The position numbers were made by a program, and so were the translations under genes. From the NCBI GenBank assembly GCA_964526785.1, contig CAZGMJ010000003.1, forward strand, positions 1 to 64,000: 64,000 nucleotides of DNA, in the 5' to 3' direction. The notes under the pieces were generated by a model. It saw only the letters and a program-made list of their open reading frames with translations, searched no databases and was not told where the DNA came from. The stretch comes from CAZGMJ01 sp964526785. Its GTDB lineage: Bacteria > Planctomycetota > Phycisphaerae > Sedimentisphaerales > Anaerobacaceae. Each line of letters opens with the position of its first letter. The first letter of the stretch is position 1. Of the stretch, positions 8,618 through 17,393 are shown piece after piece.

Positions 8618-9741
8618 ATCTTTAACTCACTGACAAATTCTACTACTGCCTCTTCAATCAGATCAGCACACCGGTCATAGACCTGCTGCGGCTGACCTAT
8701 CGGGTCACCTACCCCGTTTTCCGCCAGCAGTCTGCAACGTCCAGCCGCATCCGGAGCAATCTCCAGTACGGCGGCAACGTGATGCCTTTCCATCCCAAAG
8801 ACAAGATCGCTACCAGCGATCAATTCACGCGACAAACCACGGCTGGCATGAGAACGGATATCCACGTCTCTGGCGGCACATGCAATCACCGATTCGGTGC
8901 TCGCAGCAAGGTTCTCAATACCCAATGTGCCCGCCGACAGCACCTTATACCCCATCGCTTCGAGTTGGTCAACCTGACAACCCAGTTTTTGCGCCAAATA
9001 TTTCCTGAAGAGGCCCTCGGCCATCGGACTTCGGCAACTGTTTCCGCTGCATACGAAGAGGAACTGGACCTGCGCCATTTGTTCGACTTCCAGTTTGCTG
9101 TACACACCTTCACGGAGCACTTCGAGGCCGGCGCTGCCTGTCTTGACCACCGTGCTGCTGCGGCCGTATCGACAGGGTCCGCCGTCAAGGACCATATCGA
9201 GGCGTCCATCGAGTTGGGCCAGGACACCGGCGGCGTCGGTGGCGGGTTGTTTTCCCGTTACGTTGGCACTGGGAGCCACGATCGCACCTGTTGCCTTTTC
9301 CAACAAGCCGGCGGCTATTGGGTTGCTCGGACAGCGGACCCCGATGAAACCATCGTGATAGAGAGCGTCGCATACGCCGCGGCCGAGGTTCTGCCGTAAT
9401 TGTGCCAAGTTGTCCTCGTCAACCTGGAATACTATCGTCAACGGCCCGGGCCAGCCTTTACGCACCAGGGAGCGCGGGCGGAGCGTCATGTCGGGCACAT
9501 ATCGGGCAATCCGCCCGGGATCACCGATGTGCAGCGTGTAGAACTTGTCCTGCGTTCGCTCCTTGACGCGATCGAGTCTTTCCAGCGAATCGGGGGCGAC
9601 CCTGCAACCGATACCATAGACAGTCTCGGTGGGAAATGCGACGAGTCCGCCGGCGTCCAGCAAGGCGGCCGCCTCGGCCAGGACATCCTGATCGGCATCG
9701 GATGCAGTGAGTTTGATCACTTTGGTTTCCATGAGGCGCAC
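8614..9741 (-). CDS. Fusion of threonylcarbamoyl-AMP synthase (Sua5/YrdC) and low-molecular-weight protein phosphatase
   Basis: 375 aa two-domain protein. Residues about 8-205 are a YrdC/TsaC domain (AFPTETVYGIGC, a KERTQDKFY region, CPSNPIAAGLL, APSANVTGKQPAT), which makes threonylcarbamoyl-AMP for tRNA t6A. Residues about 225-375 are a low-molecular-weight tyrosine/arginine phosphatase with the CX5R loop (CSGNSCRSPMAEG) and a late DP general-acid motif (DPIGQP). The encoded start is GTG at 9741; an ATG three codons on (9732) is an alternative. The two activities are neighbouring genes in Bacillus, so the fusion condenses a conserved gene pair. Confidence 0.9.
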   Translation of the reverse strand: MRLMETKVIKLTASDADQDVLAEAAALLDAGGLVAFPTETVYGIGCRVAPDSLERLDRVKERTQDKFYTLHIGDPGRIARYVPDMTLRPRSLVRKGWPGPLTIVFQVDEDNLAQLRQNLGRGVCDALYHDGFIGVRCPSNPIAAGLLEKATGAIVAPSANVTGKQPATDAAGVLAQLDGRLDMVLDGGPCRYGRSSTVVKTGSAGLEVLREGVYSKLEVEQMAQVQFLFVCSGNSCRSPMAEGLFRKYLAQKLGCQVDQLEAMGYKVLSAGTLGIENLAASTESVIACAARDVDIRSHASRGLSRELIAGSDLVFGMERHHVAAVLEIAPDAAGRCRLLAENGVGDPIGQPQQVYDRCADLIEEAVVEFVSELKI

Positions 9742-9919
9742 AGAATACTCGATTGAAGTACATTACGCAAGTTCTGGCGCGTGCGGGCCTGTTTGCGGGG
9801 CAATACTGCTGGATAAAGAGGACGAGGTGGATTATTGTTGATCAGGCGCCGGTATCGGCTGTGAGCGTGCCGGTGTCCGGGTACAGGCATTACGAACCAT
9901 ATAGAAACGGAGAAGACGA

Positions 9920-11563
9920 ATGAAACGGGCTTGTGTGTTGTTGGCGACTGTTCTGTTGGTTGTTTCGGGATGTACGACGAATCGCTGGAACCATCCGATC
10001 TATGAAGCGGATGTTGTTGTGTACGGCGGGACTTCGGCGGGCGTCATGGCGGCTACGCAGGTAGCGCAGATGGGCAAATCCGTACTGATCGTATGCCCGG
10101 ACCGACATCTTGGCGGGCTTTCGTCCGGCGGGCTGGGTTGGACCGATACGGGAAACAAGGAGGTGATCGGCGGTCTCGCTCGCCAGTTCTACCATCGCAT
10201 CTGGCGGCATTATCAGAGCGAGGATGCGTGGACGTGGCAGGCACAGTCGGAGTACGGCAATCGCGGCCAGGGCACGCCGGCCATCGACGGCAAGGAGCGG
10301 ACGATGTGGATCTTCGAGCCGCACGCAGCCGAGGGTGTTTTCGAGGATTTCATTGCGGAGAACAATATACGGGTGCACCGGGATCGCTGGCTGGACCGCA
10401 GTGACGGCGTGGTGAAGGAGGACGGGCGGATCGTGTCGATACGAATGCTCAGCGGCGAGACGTATCGCGGACGGATGTTCATCGATGCGACGTACGAGGG
10501 CGATGTTATGGCCGCGGCGGAGGTTTCGTATCATGTGGGGCGGGAGGCGAGCAGCACATACGGCGAGACGTGGAACGGGGTGCAGAAGGACGCACGGCAT
10601 CACGGGCACAATTTCATGAAGCCCGTCGATCCGTATGTGGTGCCGGGGGATCCGACGAGCGGGTTGCTGCCGCGGATTTCGGGAGAGGACCCGGGTGCAA
10701 ATGGAGAGGGGGACCGCCGGGTGCAGGCGTACTGCTATCGCATGTGTTTGACGGACCATCCGGAGAACAGGCGGGAATTCGCGAAGTCCAAGGGGTACGA
10801 TGCGCGGCAATATGAGTTGCTGCTGCGGGTTTACGATACGGGTTGGCGAGAGACGTTTCACAAGTTCGATCCGATCCCAAATCGCAAGACCGATACGAAC
10901 AACCACGGGCCGTTCAGCACGGACAATATCGGGATGAACTACGATTACCCGGAGGGTTCGTATGCGGAGCGACGGCGGATTCTGGACGAGCATCAGAGAT
11001 ATCAGAAGGGGCTGATGTATTTTATTGCGAACGATCCGCGGGTGCCCCGGGAGGTGCAGGAGGAGATGCAGCAATGGGGGCTGGCGAAGGACGAGTTCGT
11101 GGATAACGGGAACTGGCCGCACCAGATATATGTTCGCGAGGCCAGGCGGATGATCGGGGAGTATGTGATGACCGAGCACGATGTTCTGGTGCGACGCGAG
11201 ACGCCGGAGTCGGTGGGGATGGGTTCGTATACGATGGATTCGCACCACGTGCAGCGGTATGTGACGCCGGAGGGGCATGTGCAGAACGAGGGGGATATCG
11301 GAGTCAAGACGCCTGAGCCATACAGGATTGCATACGGGTCGCTGTGTCCGAAGAAGCAGGAGTGCGAGAATCTGCTGGTGCCGGTTTGCGTATCGAGTTC
11401 GCACATTGCGTTCGGGTCTATCCGGATGGAGCCGGTCTTTATGATTCTGGGCCAGAGCGCGGCGACGGCGGCCGTGCAGGCTATTGACGCGAATTGTGCG
11501 GTGCAGGACGTTGACTATGCGAAGCTTCGCGAGCGGTTGATCGAGGACGGCCAGCGGCTTTGA
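9920..11563 (+). CDS. Exported FAD-dependent oxidoreductase (xanthan-lyase-type FAD family), lipoprotein
   Basis: 547 aa. A lipoprotein signal with VVSGC at residues 14-18 is followed by a Rossmann FAD motif (VVVYGGTSAGVMAA, about 28-41) and a GGLSSGGLGW segment near 60. The C-terminal part has PVCVSSSHIAFGSIRMEP and GQSAATAA, typical of the FAD_oxidored family often annotated as xanthan lyase-like in planctomycetes and Bacteroidetes. Substrate is unknown; a sugar or polysaccharide alcohol is plausible. An envelope-located flavoprotein without an obvious twin-arginine signal is notable. It stands alone, with GGAGAAGACGA just before the ATG. Confidence 0.8.
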   Translation: MKRACVLLATVLLVVSGCTTNRWNHPIYEADVVVYGGTSAGVMAATQVAQMGKSVLIVCPDRHLGGLSSGGLGWTDTGNKEVIGGLARQFYHRIWRHYQSEDAWTWQAQSEYGNRGQGTPAIDGKERTMWIFEPHAAEGVFEDFIAENNIRVHRDRWLDRSDGVVKEDGRIVSIRMLSGETYRGRMFIDATYEGDVMAAAEVSYHVGREASSTYGETWNGVQKDARHHGHNFMKPVDPYVVPGDPTSGLLPRISGEDPGANGEGDRRVQAYCYRMCLTDHPENRREFAKSKGYDARQYELLLRVYDTGWRETFHKFDPIPNRKTDTNNHGPFSTDNIGMNYDYPEGSYAERRRILDEHQRYQKGLMYFIANDPRVPREVQEEMQQWGLAKDEFVDNGNWPHQIYVREARRMIGEYVMTEHDVLVRRETPESVGMGSYTMDSHHVQRYVTPEGHVQNEGDIGVKTPEPYRIAYGSLCPKKQECENLLVPVCVSSSHIAFGSIRMEPVFMILGQSAATAAVQAIDANCAVQDVDYAKLRERLIEDGQRL

Positions 11564-11687
11564 GTCGGCTGTTCATCCACGAACTTGTGTAAGGGTCGAT
11601 CGAGATTGCATTGCACGGGTGCGTACCCATACATGCGGTGTATTGGTAGTTGCGGGCAAAGCAAGTGTGCAGGGGAAATGGCCGCTC

Positions 11688-12368
11688 ATGGCGACGGTGG
11701 ACGAGATTCTGGAAGAATTGAAGGCGAGCGGGCGGGCGGAACGGCTTGAGGGGATAGCTCGGTACGGGATTCGTACGCACAATCGGCTTGGCGTGCACAT
11801 GCCCGATTTGCGGCGGATTGCGAAGCAGGCTGGTAAGGACCATAGTCTCGCTACAGCTTTGTGGCAAACGGGTATTGGCGAGGCCCGCATTGTCGCGTCC
11901 CTTGTGGGCGAAGCAAACAAGCTGACCGAGGCACAGATGGACAGGTGGGCGAATGACTTCGATTCGTGGGATGTGTGCGACCAGGTCTGCATGAATCTGT
12001 TTGACAAGACACCTCTGGCGTGGAAGAAGATTCGGGAGTGGGCGACTGGCGATGCGGAGTTTGTCCGGCGGGCAGCATTTGCGTTGATTGCGGCGCTGGC
12101 CGCACACGACAAGCAGACGGACGACAAGAGGTTTATCGCCCTGCTGGACCTGATCGAAGGGGCTGTGACGGATGAACGGAAGTACGTTAAGAAGGCGGTG
12201 AACTGGGCACTTCGCGGGATTGGCAAGCGAAACGGAGCTCTTAATGCGGCCGCAATTCGGAAGGCAGAGAAGATCTGGGAGATCGATTCCAAGGCCGCGA
12301 AGTGGATCGCTTCGGACGCTTTGCGCGAACTGAGGAGCGAGAAGGTGCAGAGGCGGTTGAAAGGGTAG
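11688..12368 (+). CDS. DNA alkylation repair protein, AlkD-like
   Basis: 226 aa from the chosen ATG at 11688; a longer form beginning at 11619 is open but its first 23 residues do not look like the family. AlkD proteins are HEAT-like helical DNA glycosylases that excise alkylated purines such as 3- and 7-methylpurines without base flipping. The family block FDSWDVCDQVC (about 98-108) is conserved, with helical repeats throughout and the late VKKAVNWALRGIGKR motif. Its 3' end faces the GH16 gene only 21 bp away. Confidence 0.85.
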   Translation: MATVDEILEELKASGRAERLEGIARYGIRTHNRLGVHMPDLRRIAKQAGKDHSLATALWQTGIGEARIVASLVGEANKLTEAQMDRWANDFDSWDVCDQVCMNLFDKTPLAWKKIREWATGDAEFVRRAAFALIAALAAHDKQTDDKRFIALLDLIEGAVTDERKYVKKAVNWALRGIGKRNGALNAAAIRKAEKIWEIDSKAAKWIASDALRELRSEKVQRRLKG

Positions 12369-12389
12369 ACTGGAACGGTTCCCGCTGGG

Positions 12390-13334
12390 CTACGGCGGGC
12401 TCTTACGGCCCGGATCGGCGTCGGTGTCCGCGTTCGGCTGCTTCTTCTTCCACGCGCGGACGTAGTCGATGCGGTAGGTGGAGGGCAGGTGGTCGTCGTC
12501 GGGCATGCCGAACCAGTCGGGCATTGTTTCACTGTCGAAGTTGAGCGTTAGTTGTTGATGCCAGTGCGTGTTTTCGACCCAGCGAACGAGGACGCCGTCG
12601 AAGTACCAGCGGATTTTGTCTTCGTCCCATTCGAGGGCATAGACGTGATAGTCGTCGGCGAGGTTCGCGGGGGCAATCCAGGCGGCGTGGGCGGACCAGT
12701 GGTCTTTTTCGGTGGGCGTGTGGAAGACGTGCACGTTCATGTTGTACTTCTTTTCGAAGCCCGGGGCGGCGCCGCCGATTTCGAAAACGTCGATTTCGGT
12801 CCAGCGTTCGGGCGTGTTGTGGTAGAACCAGAAGGAGCTGGAGCCGGCGGATTTCATGGGTTTGGCCCTGATTTCGAAGTAGCCGTACCGGACTTTGGTT
12901 TTGCTCTGGACGGCGGCGGAGGTGTAGGTGTGGTAGCCCTTGTCGCGGGGCATGTCGGGGGCTTCCTCTTTGCGCATGGTCAGGCAGAGTTTCCCGTTTT
13001 CGATGGTGACGTTCTGGTCCCAGAAGTACGCGGGCTTGCGGCCCAGCCAGCGCGGGTTTTTGGGCCACCACCTGGTTTCGTCCAGCGTGGTTGCCTCGAA
13101 TTCGTCGCTCATCGGTTCGAAGCGGACCCAGTCGCCCTCGTTGTTCTGATCGGAGAGCGGGAGAGCATCGGTGGTGCGTATGGGCTTGTCGGGCAATTTG
13201 CCTTTGCGAAGCCAGCTTTGGGGGCGGGTCTTCGGTGCGGCCAGTGCGGGCAGCGCCAGCACCACAACGGCGGCGAGAATTGCGGCATTGGTGCGCGGGT
13301 TTGCGAAAGGCTTAATCTGGTTGCGGCCTGTCAT
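12390..13334 (-). CDS. Secreted glycoside hydrolase family 16 (beta-glucanase/agarase-like)
   Basis: 314 aa from the ATG at 13334, which has GGAGG 5-10 nt upstream; a start ten codons earlier is open. A signal peptide covers about residues 1-33 (to LPALAAP). The GH16 jelly-roll follows, with the catalytic EIDVFE motif (nucleophile and acid/base glutamates), GYFEIRAK upstream and a late HVYALEWDEDKIRWYFDG segment. SSFWFYHNTPERWTEIDVFE recalls the beta-agarase/porphyranase side of the family, so a red-algal galactan or beta-glucan substrate is likely, without certainty. It overlaps the upstream membrane-protein gene by 23 bp. Confidence 0.88.
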   Translation of the reverse strand: MTGRNQIKPFANPRTNAAILAAVVVLALPALAAPKTRPQSWLRKGKLPDKPIRTTDALPLSDQNNEGDWVRFEPMSDEFEATTLDETRWWPKNPRWLGRKPAYFWDQNVTIENGKLCLTMRKEEAPDMPRDKGYHTYTSAAVQSKTKVRYGYFEIRAKPMKSAGSSSFWFYHNTPERWTEIDVFEIGGAAPGFEKKYNMNVHVFHTPTEKDHWSAHAAWIAPANLADDYHVYALEWDEDKIRWYFDGVLVRWVENTHWHQQLTLNFDSETMPDWFGMPDDDHLPSTYRIDYVRAWKKKQPNADTDADPGRKSPP

Positions 13335-13833
13335 GGGGCACCTCCATTGTGACATCGTTGGCAACGCCGTGTATGAGTTTCCAGAGTCGGGCCAGAGCGT
13401 TGACCAGAATGGAGAGGAACACGGAGGCGTACAGGGCGAGTACAGTAGCCGAGAGGATATACGCCCAGAGCGAACCGTTCTTGTTCACGGCCTGCTCCAT
13501 GCCGCCGTAGGGTCGGATCATGGCGGCGAACAGGAGGAGCGTCGCGGCCATGAAGATAATCGCCCAGTTTCGGATGCGGACGCGGATGGCATCCATAAGC
13601 ACGCCGACTATTGCGAAGGGCACGGCGCCGGCGAGCGTCGTCATGAGACGGAAAGGCGCGTCGCGTACGCTTTCGGCCAGGCGGAAGAAGGTTAGCAGGT
13701 GTATCCACGTCCCGGCGATGCAGGAGAGGATATACATGGCGTGCTCGTCGCCCGTGTGGTACGAGTGCGCATAGGACGCGATGGCCCAGATTGCAGGCAA
13801 GGCAAAGAGAAAGAATGTCCGGCGGTCGTTCAC
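13312..13833 (-). CDS. Small integral membrane protein of unknown function
   Basis: 173 aa with four predicted transmembrane helices (about 7-25, 33-50, 63-80 and 88-107) and a fifth hydrophobic stretch near 125-145. No family was recognised. The start is GTG at 13833. The end overlaps the GH16 gene start by 23 bp, so the two are probably translated from one message. A role in anchoring or sensing for the secreted enzyme is speculative. Confidence 0.6.
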   Translation of the reverse strand: MNDRRTFFLFALPAIWAIASYAHSYHTGDEHAMYILSCIAGTWIHLLTFFRLAESVRDAPFRLMTTLAGAVPFAIVGVLMDAIRVRIRNWAIIFMAATLLLFAAMIRPYGGMEQAVNKNGSLWAYILSATVLALYASVFLSILVNALARLWKLIHGVANDVTMEVPHDRPQPD

Positions 13834-14073
13834 AGTGCTCTATTATCGTGTGCGGGCCGGCAATATCAACCGATTTTTGCGTATGTCGCTCAATGGGTTC
13901 GGGCAGTCGATCAGAAGCCACTGGTGAGAATGGCTGCTGGAGTGGTTATGGATGTATCACAGTACACTGACAGTCCGAGTCAGTTGTCTGATCCAAATGC
14001 TCCGTCGCCGAGGACTGTGTGCGCATGGGAGACCCGTTAGATGCGTCAACACCTACCCTGTCCGCCAGATCCA

Positions 14074-15096
14074 TTAGCGTTCTGGTGATTGCTCAGGACC
14101 GCCCGCTTTCTCCGCTATAACCACGTCGAATTCACGGGTATTTCTGATCAATTCGCTCGTAATCACCGTCACCTTGGCTTTCACCGCTCCCGTCTTGCCA
14201 CCTATCTGGATGCGACCATCCTTAATCCTTTTATGGGTGTCGTTGACATACGCCTTTACGTCCACAATATCCGCTGCCGCAGGTGGAGACACCTCAAACG
14301 GAATGTTGGCCGAGCCATAGCTGACATTCTCCGCACTCTTCGCTATTGTAATCGATGGCTTGCGAGCCAGTAGTTGCTGATAGGTCAAAGCTGGTTTTTT
14401 AAGAATGGCTGAATCGATCTTCTGCGCAAGGGGCAATCCCTCGCTTGCCAGCTCACCGCGTGCTCTGATAATAACCGCAATATTGTCACGAATGAACTTT
14501 ACTTGTACGCTCCCGTTGCGGTATTGCCCACGGAACCCAATCGTACCAAGGCCTTCCACGCGGTTGGATTCGGAATATAATGCTGCAAGTGCGATGTTTC
14601 CCATGCTACTCGTACAATCATCGACTAACAGGTACTCCAGAGCCGCCTCAGTATTGGGTGCGTTACATATTTTCACTATTAGCTCACCCGATATAGGGTA
14701 TATTTTGGATTTTATATTTGGATCCAAGCGACTTTCTTCATACTCCTTTTCGTTGAAGTTCACCAATCGATCTGCAGAGAATTTACAGGCTCCCCCAATC
14801 CAGCCTTGATCTTTGAAGTTCCCCCTGCCAACCGACCGATGCTTCCTCGAAATCAAACCAGGGTTTGACAGCCAGCTTTCATCTATTACACACCCTCTTC
14901 GCAACTTGCTCAATTTAGGCAGTGTCGGGAACTCCACCATCTCCCGAAGAACTGCAGGACGCCCTTCAAGCCAGGCAGGCATTTTGTAGTAACCCCCGCT
15001 CGACGATGCAGGCGATCCGTACACCAATGGATCAACCGGCATCGTTAGAAAGCATAGAGCAAACAAACAGGTTATCATTTCATGTTTTTTCTTCAT
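14074..15096 (-). CDS. Exported protein of unknown function
   Basis: 340 aa with a basic, hydrophobic signal peptide (about 1-27). The mature part has a central segment with DDCTSSMGNIALAALYS and a VQVKFIRDNIAVIIRARGE strand pair. It ends in a region (about 250-325) resembling an Ig-like beta-sandwich, carrying IRNTREFDVVIAEK. No enzyme motif was recognised. It lies 31 bp after the transglutaminase-like ORF in the same direction, so the two are likely co-expressed. Codon use is visibly AT-richer than the flanking metabolic genes, suggesting separate ancestry. Confidence 0.65.
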   Translation of the reverse strand: MKKKHEMITCLFALCFLTMPVDPLVYGSPASSSGGYYKMPAWLEGRPAVLREMVEFPTLPKLSKLRRGCVIDESWLSNPGLISRKHRSVGRGNFKDQGWIGGACKFSADRLVNFNEKEYEESRLDPNIKSKIYPISGELIVKICNAPNTEAALEYLLVDDCTSSMGNIALAALYSESNRVEGLGTIGFRGQYRNGSVQVKFIRDNIAVIIRARGELASEGLPLAQKIDSAILKKPALTYQQLLARKPSITIAKSAENVSYGSANIPFEVSPPAAADIVDVKAYVNDTHKRIKDGRIQIGGKTGAVKAKVTVITSELIRNTREFDVVIAEKAGGPEQSPER

Positions 15097-15127
15097 TGTG
15101 ATACTCCTTGTATATTATATGTTTTCT

Positions 15128-15979
15128 TTATTCATCAACAACATAGAAAGGGTAACTTGCAGGTGCTCCAACACTGCAGGCAGAAACATCGTCAATCAAA
15201 ATACCCTTATAGGTTGTCCATTCAAGGTTACCCATATCTGTACTTTGGACCGGTAAGGCATCTGGGTCGGCATCCACATCTGCCTGCGGAAGTGAGGCAT
15301 CCCAAATCTTGTTATTATGTACTGCAAAACTATGGTTGAGGACATATGATCTCGTGGATGTAGGAGGGTCATATGCCGAATCTCCATTGACAATTGGATT
15401 ACTATCGTACTTCCATTGAGTGTAGAAGAAATTGTTGGTCCATAAGATGCATCCTAATGGCCGTATGCAATTCACATACATCAAGCCACTAGATGGAAAT
15501 GCGACGTGGTAATTCGCTCCACACCCCAATGCATTAGCATATATGACTTCAGCCTGTGCCATATCATGGCAATTGACAGTGCCAATGTTAGGGTATGCAT
15601 TGAGCCAGGACGTAAGCTTGAAAGTTGGACCGGTTGTGTATCCTGGTGCTCTATCTTTCGTATCGTATACACGATTAGTACTAAAGTCAAAGTCCACCCA
15701 TATTTTCTCCATTGCCTGTTCTGGAGTCGTGGCCCCCGCTATAGACATATTAACGCTGCAGACGTCATCTAACACCCCCAGCCACGGTTGAGCCTGTGGA
15801 GCCGTGGGTGTATGCGCTCGAACCAGCGCAATAAATACCCTCTGCATCAACTCGTCCGCATCATCGTGGCATCGAGTCTTGGATAGAACCACGGCCTTGA
15901 TGAAGGAATGGTGCTCACCATAGATGAAAGCTGCCTTCGCTACAGTTGTTCCGTCCATCTCCATCCTGCTGTATACCAC
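15128..15979 (-). CDS. Chimera-like ORF: ECF sigma region 2-like N-terminus joined to a transglutaminase-like domain
   Basis: 283 aa starting with GTG at 15979 (ATGs at 15964 and 15958 are alternatives). Residues about 12-66 resemble region 2 of planctomycete ECF sigma factors (YGEHHSFIKAV and DDADELMQRVFIALVRA, then PWLGVL). No region 4 follows. From about residue 75 the text changes to a Cys-His motif segment (TVNCHDMAQAEVIY) like a transglutaminase-core protein, then a beta-rich tail with an acidic Ca-binding-like stretch (ADVDADPDALP). The second half would normally carry a signal peptide; none is present. Either a recombination joined two genes or this is a real fusion. The region is AT-rich (23 GC of 60 at 15421-15480). 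Confidence 0.55.
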   Translation of the reverse strand: MVYSRMEMDGTTVAKAAFIYGEHHSFIKAVVLSKTRCHDDADELMQRVFIALVRAHTPTAPQAQPWLGVLDDVCSVNMSIAGATTPEQAMEKIWVDFDFSTNRVYDTKDRAPGYTTGPTFKLTSWLNAYPNIGTVNCHDMAQAEVIYANALGCGANYHVAFPSSGLMYVNCIRPLGCILWTNNFFYTQWKYDSNPIVNGDSAYDPPTSTRSYVLNHSFAVHNNKIWDASLPQADVDADPDALPVQSTDMGNLEWTTYKGILIDDVSACSVGAPASYPFYVVDE

Positions 15980-16199
15980 AATCGGATTGGGCCCGTCCTA
16001 ACGGCAACTTTCTATCCACTTGTCACATAAGCGATAGCCCCGCTTCCCGCGCTTCTGTCCGAGTAATACAGACCCGACCCTACTCTGGAATAGGCCACTA
16101 CCATGATCAAATACCTTTGTTGGCAATAGCCGAAGCGATCAAATACTCTAAATGGGTAATAGAAATGGTTTTTTTAATTCACGATAGCAGCCACGTCAT

Positions 16200-17381
16200 T
16201 CATCTTCTCTTTCTCAATGCCAACCAGCCAAGGCCGGCTACGACTATTCCAACAACCGACCAAACAGCAGCAAGCGCAGTCCAAGATGTCTTTCTTGACG
16301 TTTTCTCCGCTGCTCCTTCGTCTTGCGATTCTTGTGATAGGCTAAACGGTGTATCCACTGAATCACCAGTATCTGCTGGCACATCGGATTTAGCGGGCGC
16401 GTCTTCAGGCCCATCCGATTGAGTCATCCCGCTCTTCATCCGATCCTTGTGCGCCTCCCACCAATCATTCCATTGCTGCTGAACAGACTCGAGGTTTTTT
16501 GCTGAGTCATCGGGATTGTATTCGGTGAAGGCGCCTTTTATCTTCAGGTCAGTGGCAAGTGTACCCAGAGTGGTCTTCGTGAAGCTTCGGACAAGTCGGT
16601 CTTCATCAGTTATCATCGGGATTAGACTCGGAATCGCTGTCGCCGGTTCAGCGTACCTGAGGAAACGCGCCGAATAGCCTCTGATCTCTGGTTCGGTACT
16701 GTCTATGAGTGACAAAGCACCCTTGCTGAGCCTTCTGAGCATGCCAAACCGCTGTCGTGATATCTCTCGCGGGATCTTTGGATAACGAGGTCCACCGGAA
16801 GGCGCAGACCAAAGATGCCCTCCTAGGGCATACTGCATTGCCGTGAACTGCAGCAGAGGATTGGATGACGCAATGTACTGCTCGCATAAGTCCACTCTCC
16901 GATCAAGGTCCTCAGCGTTCTCGACCGTGAGTATTTCTTTGACGAGCCCCACGACACTCTCCAGGCCAGCTTCTTCTTGGATTCTGGCATGGGCGTACAT
17001 GTACTTCGACTCGGGCCCGGTCTTCAGCTCGCGAGGCCACTTTGCCTGGTCACCCACTCCCAGAAGCTGTGCCACCCCGTTGGGATCGACCGCCTTCAAG
17101 AACAGAAGAACAGCCTCACCGTCCCTAAACTGTGGATCAGGCACTTCAAACCATGATTGGAACTCGATTCTCAGCGTTTCGTAATGCTCGCCTTTCAGCA
17201 TCTCATCGATGTCTAAGATGATCTCCTCTGCATCTAGGGATACGGTTCCCTTCGCAATCCAAGGTGCATCATGCACAAGCTCAGGCAATGTCTTCCACAC
17301 AATACTCGCATGAGCATCCACGAATGAAAAGGACACAACGAAACACAGCAAGACTTTTGCTGCTATCTTATTCACATCCAT
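16200..17381 (-). CDS. Membrane-anchored exported protein with HEAT-like repeats
   Basis: 393 aa. A signal peptide (about 1-26, ending DAHA) is followed by a beta-rich region (30-110) and a helical region (120-300) with HEAT-like pairs (PEIRGYSARFLRYAEPATAIPSLI, shown only in part). A low-complexity acidic/serine linker follows, then a C-terminal transmembrane helix (about 365-388) with a basic tail ALRKRR. The topology is type I, anchored at the C-terminus, in the manner of sorted surface proteins. It begins 12 bp after the preceding acidic-protein gene and is probably in one operon with it and the TPR gene. Function unknown. Confidence 0.65.
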   Translation of the reverse strand: MDVNKIAAKVLLCFVVSFSFVDAHASIVWKTLPELVHDAPWIAKGTVSLDAEEIILDIDEMLKGEHYETLRIEFQSWFEVPDPQFRDGEAVLLFLKAVDPNGVAQLLGVGDQAKWPRELKTGPESKYMYAHARIQEEAGLESVVGLVKEILTVENAEDLDRRVDLCEQYIASSNPLLQFTAMQYALGGHLWSAPSGGPRYPKIPREISRQRFGMLRRLSKGALSLIDSTEPEIRGYSARFLRYAEPATAIPSLIPMITDEDRLVRSFTKTTLGTLATDLKIKGAFTEYNPDDSAKNLESVQQQWNDWWEAHKDRMKSGMTQSDGPEDAPAKSDVPADTGDSVDTPFSLSQESQDEGAAEKTSRKTSWTALAAVWSVVGIVVAGLGWLALRKRR

Positions 17382-17393
17382 TTCAACTCCAAA

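Noticed and set aside
9890..11404. A 504-codon minus-strand frame opposite the FAD oxidoreductase gene
   Set aside because: Arg/His/Pro/Leu-rich shadow sequence with no recognisable motif; the plus-strand gene has clear FAD motifs.
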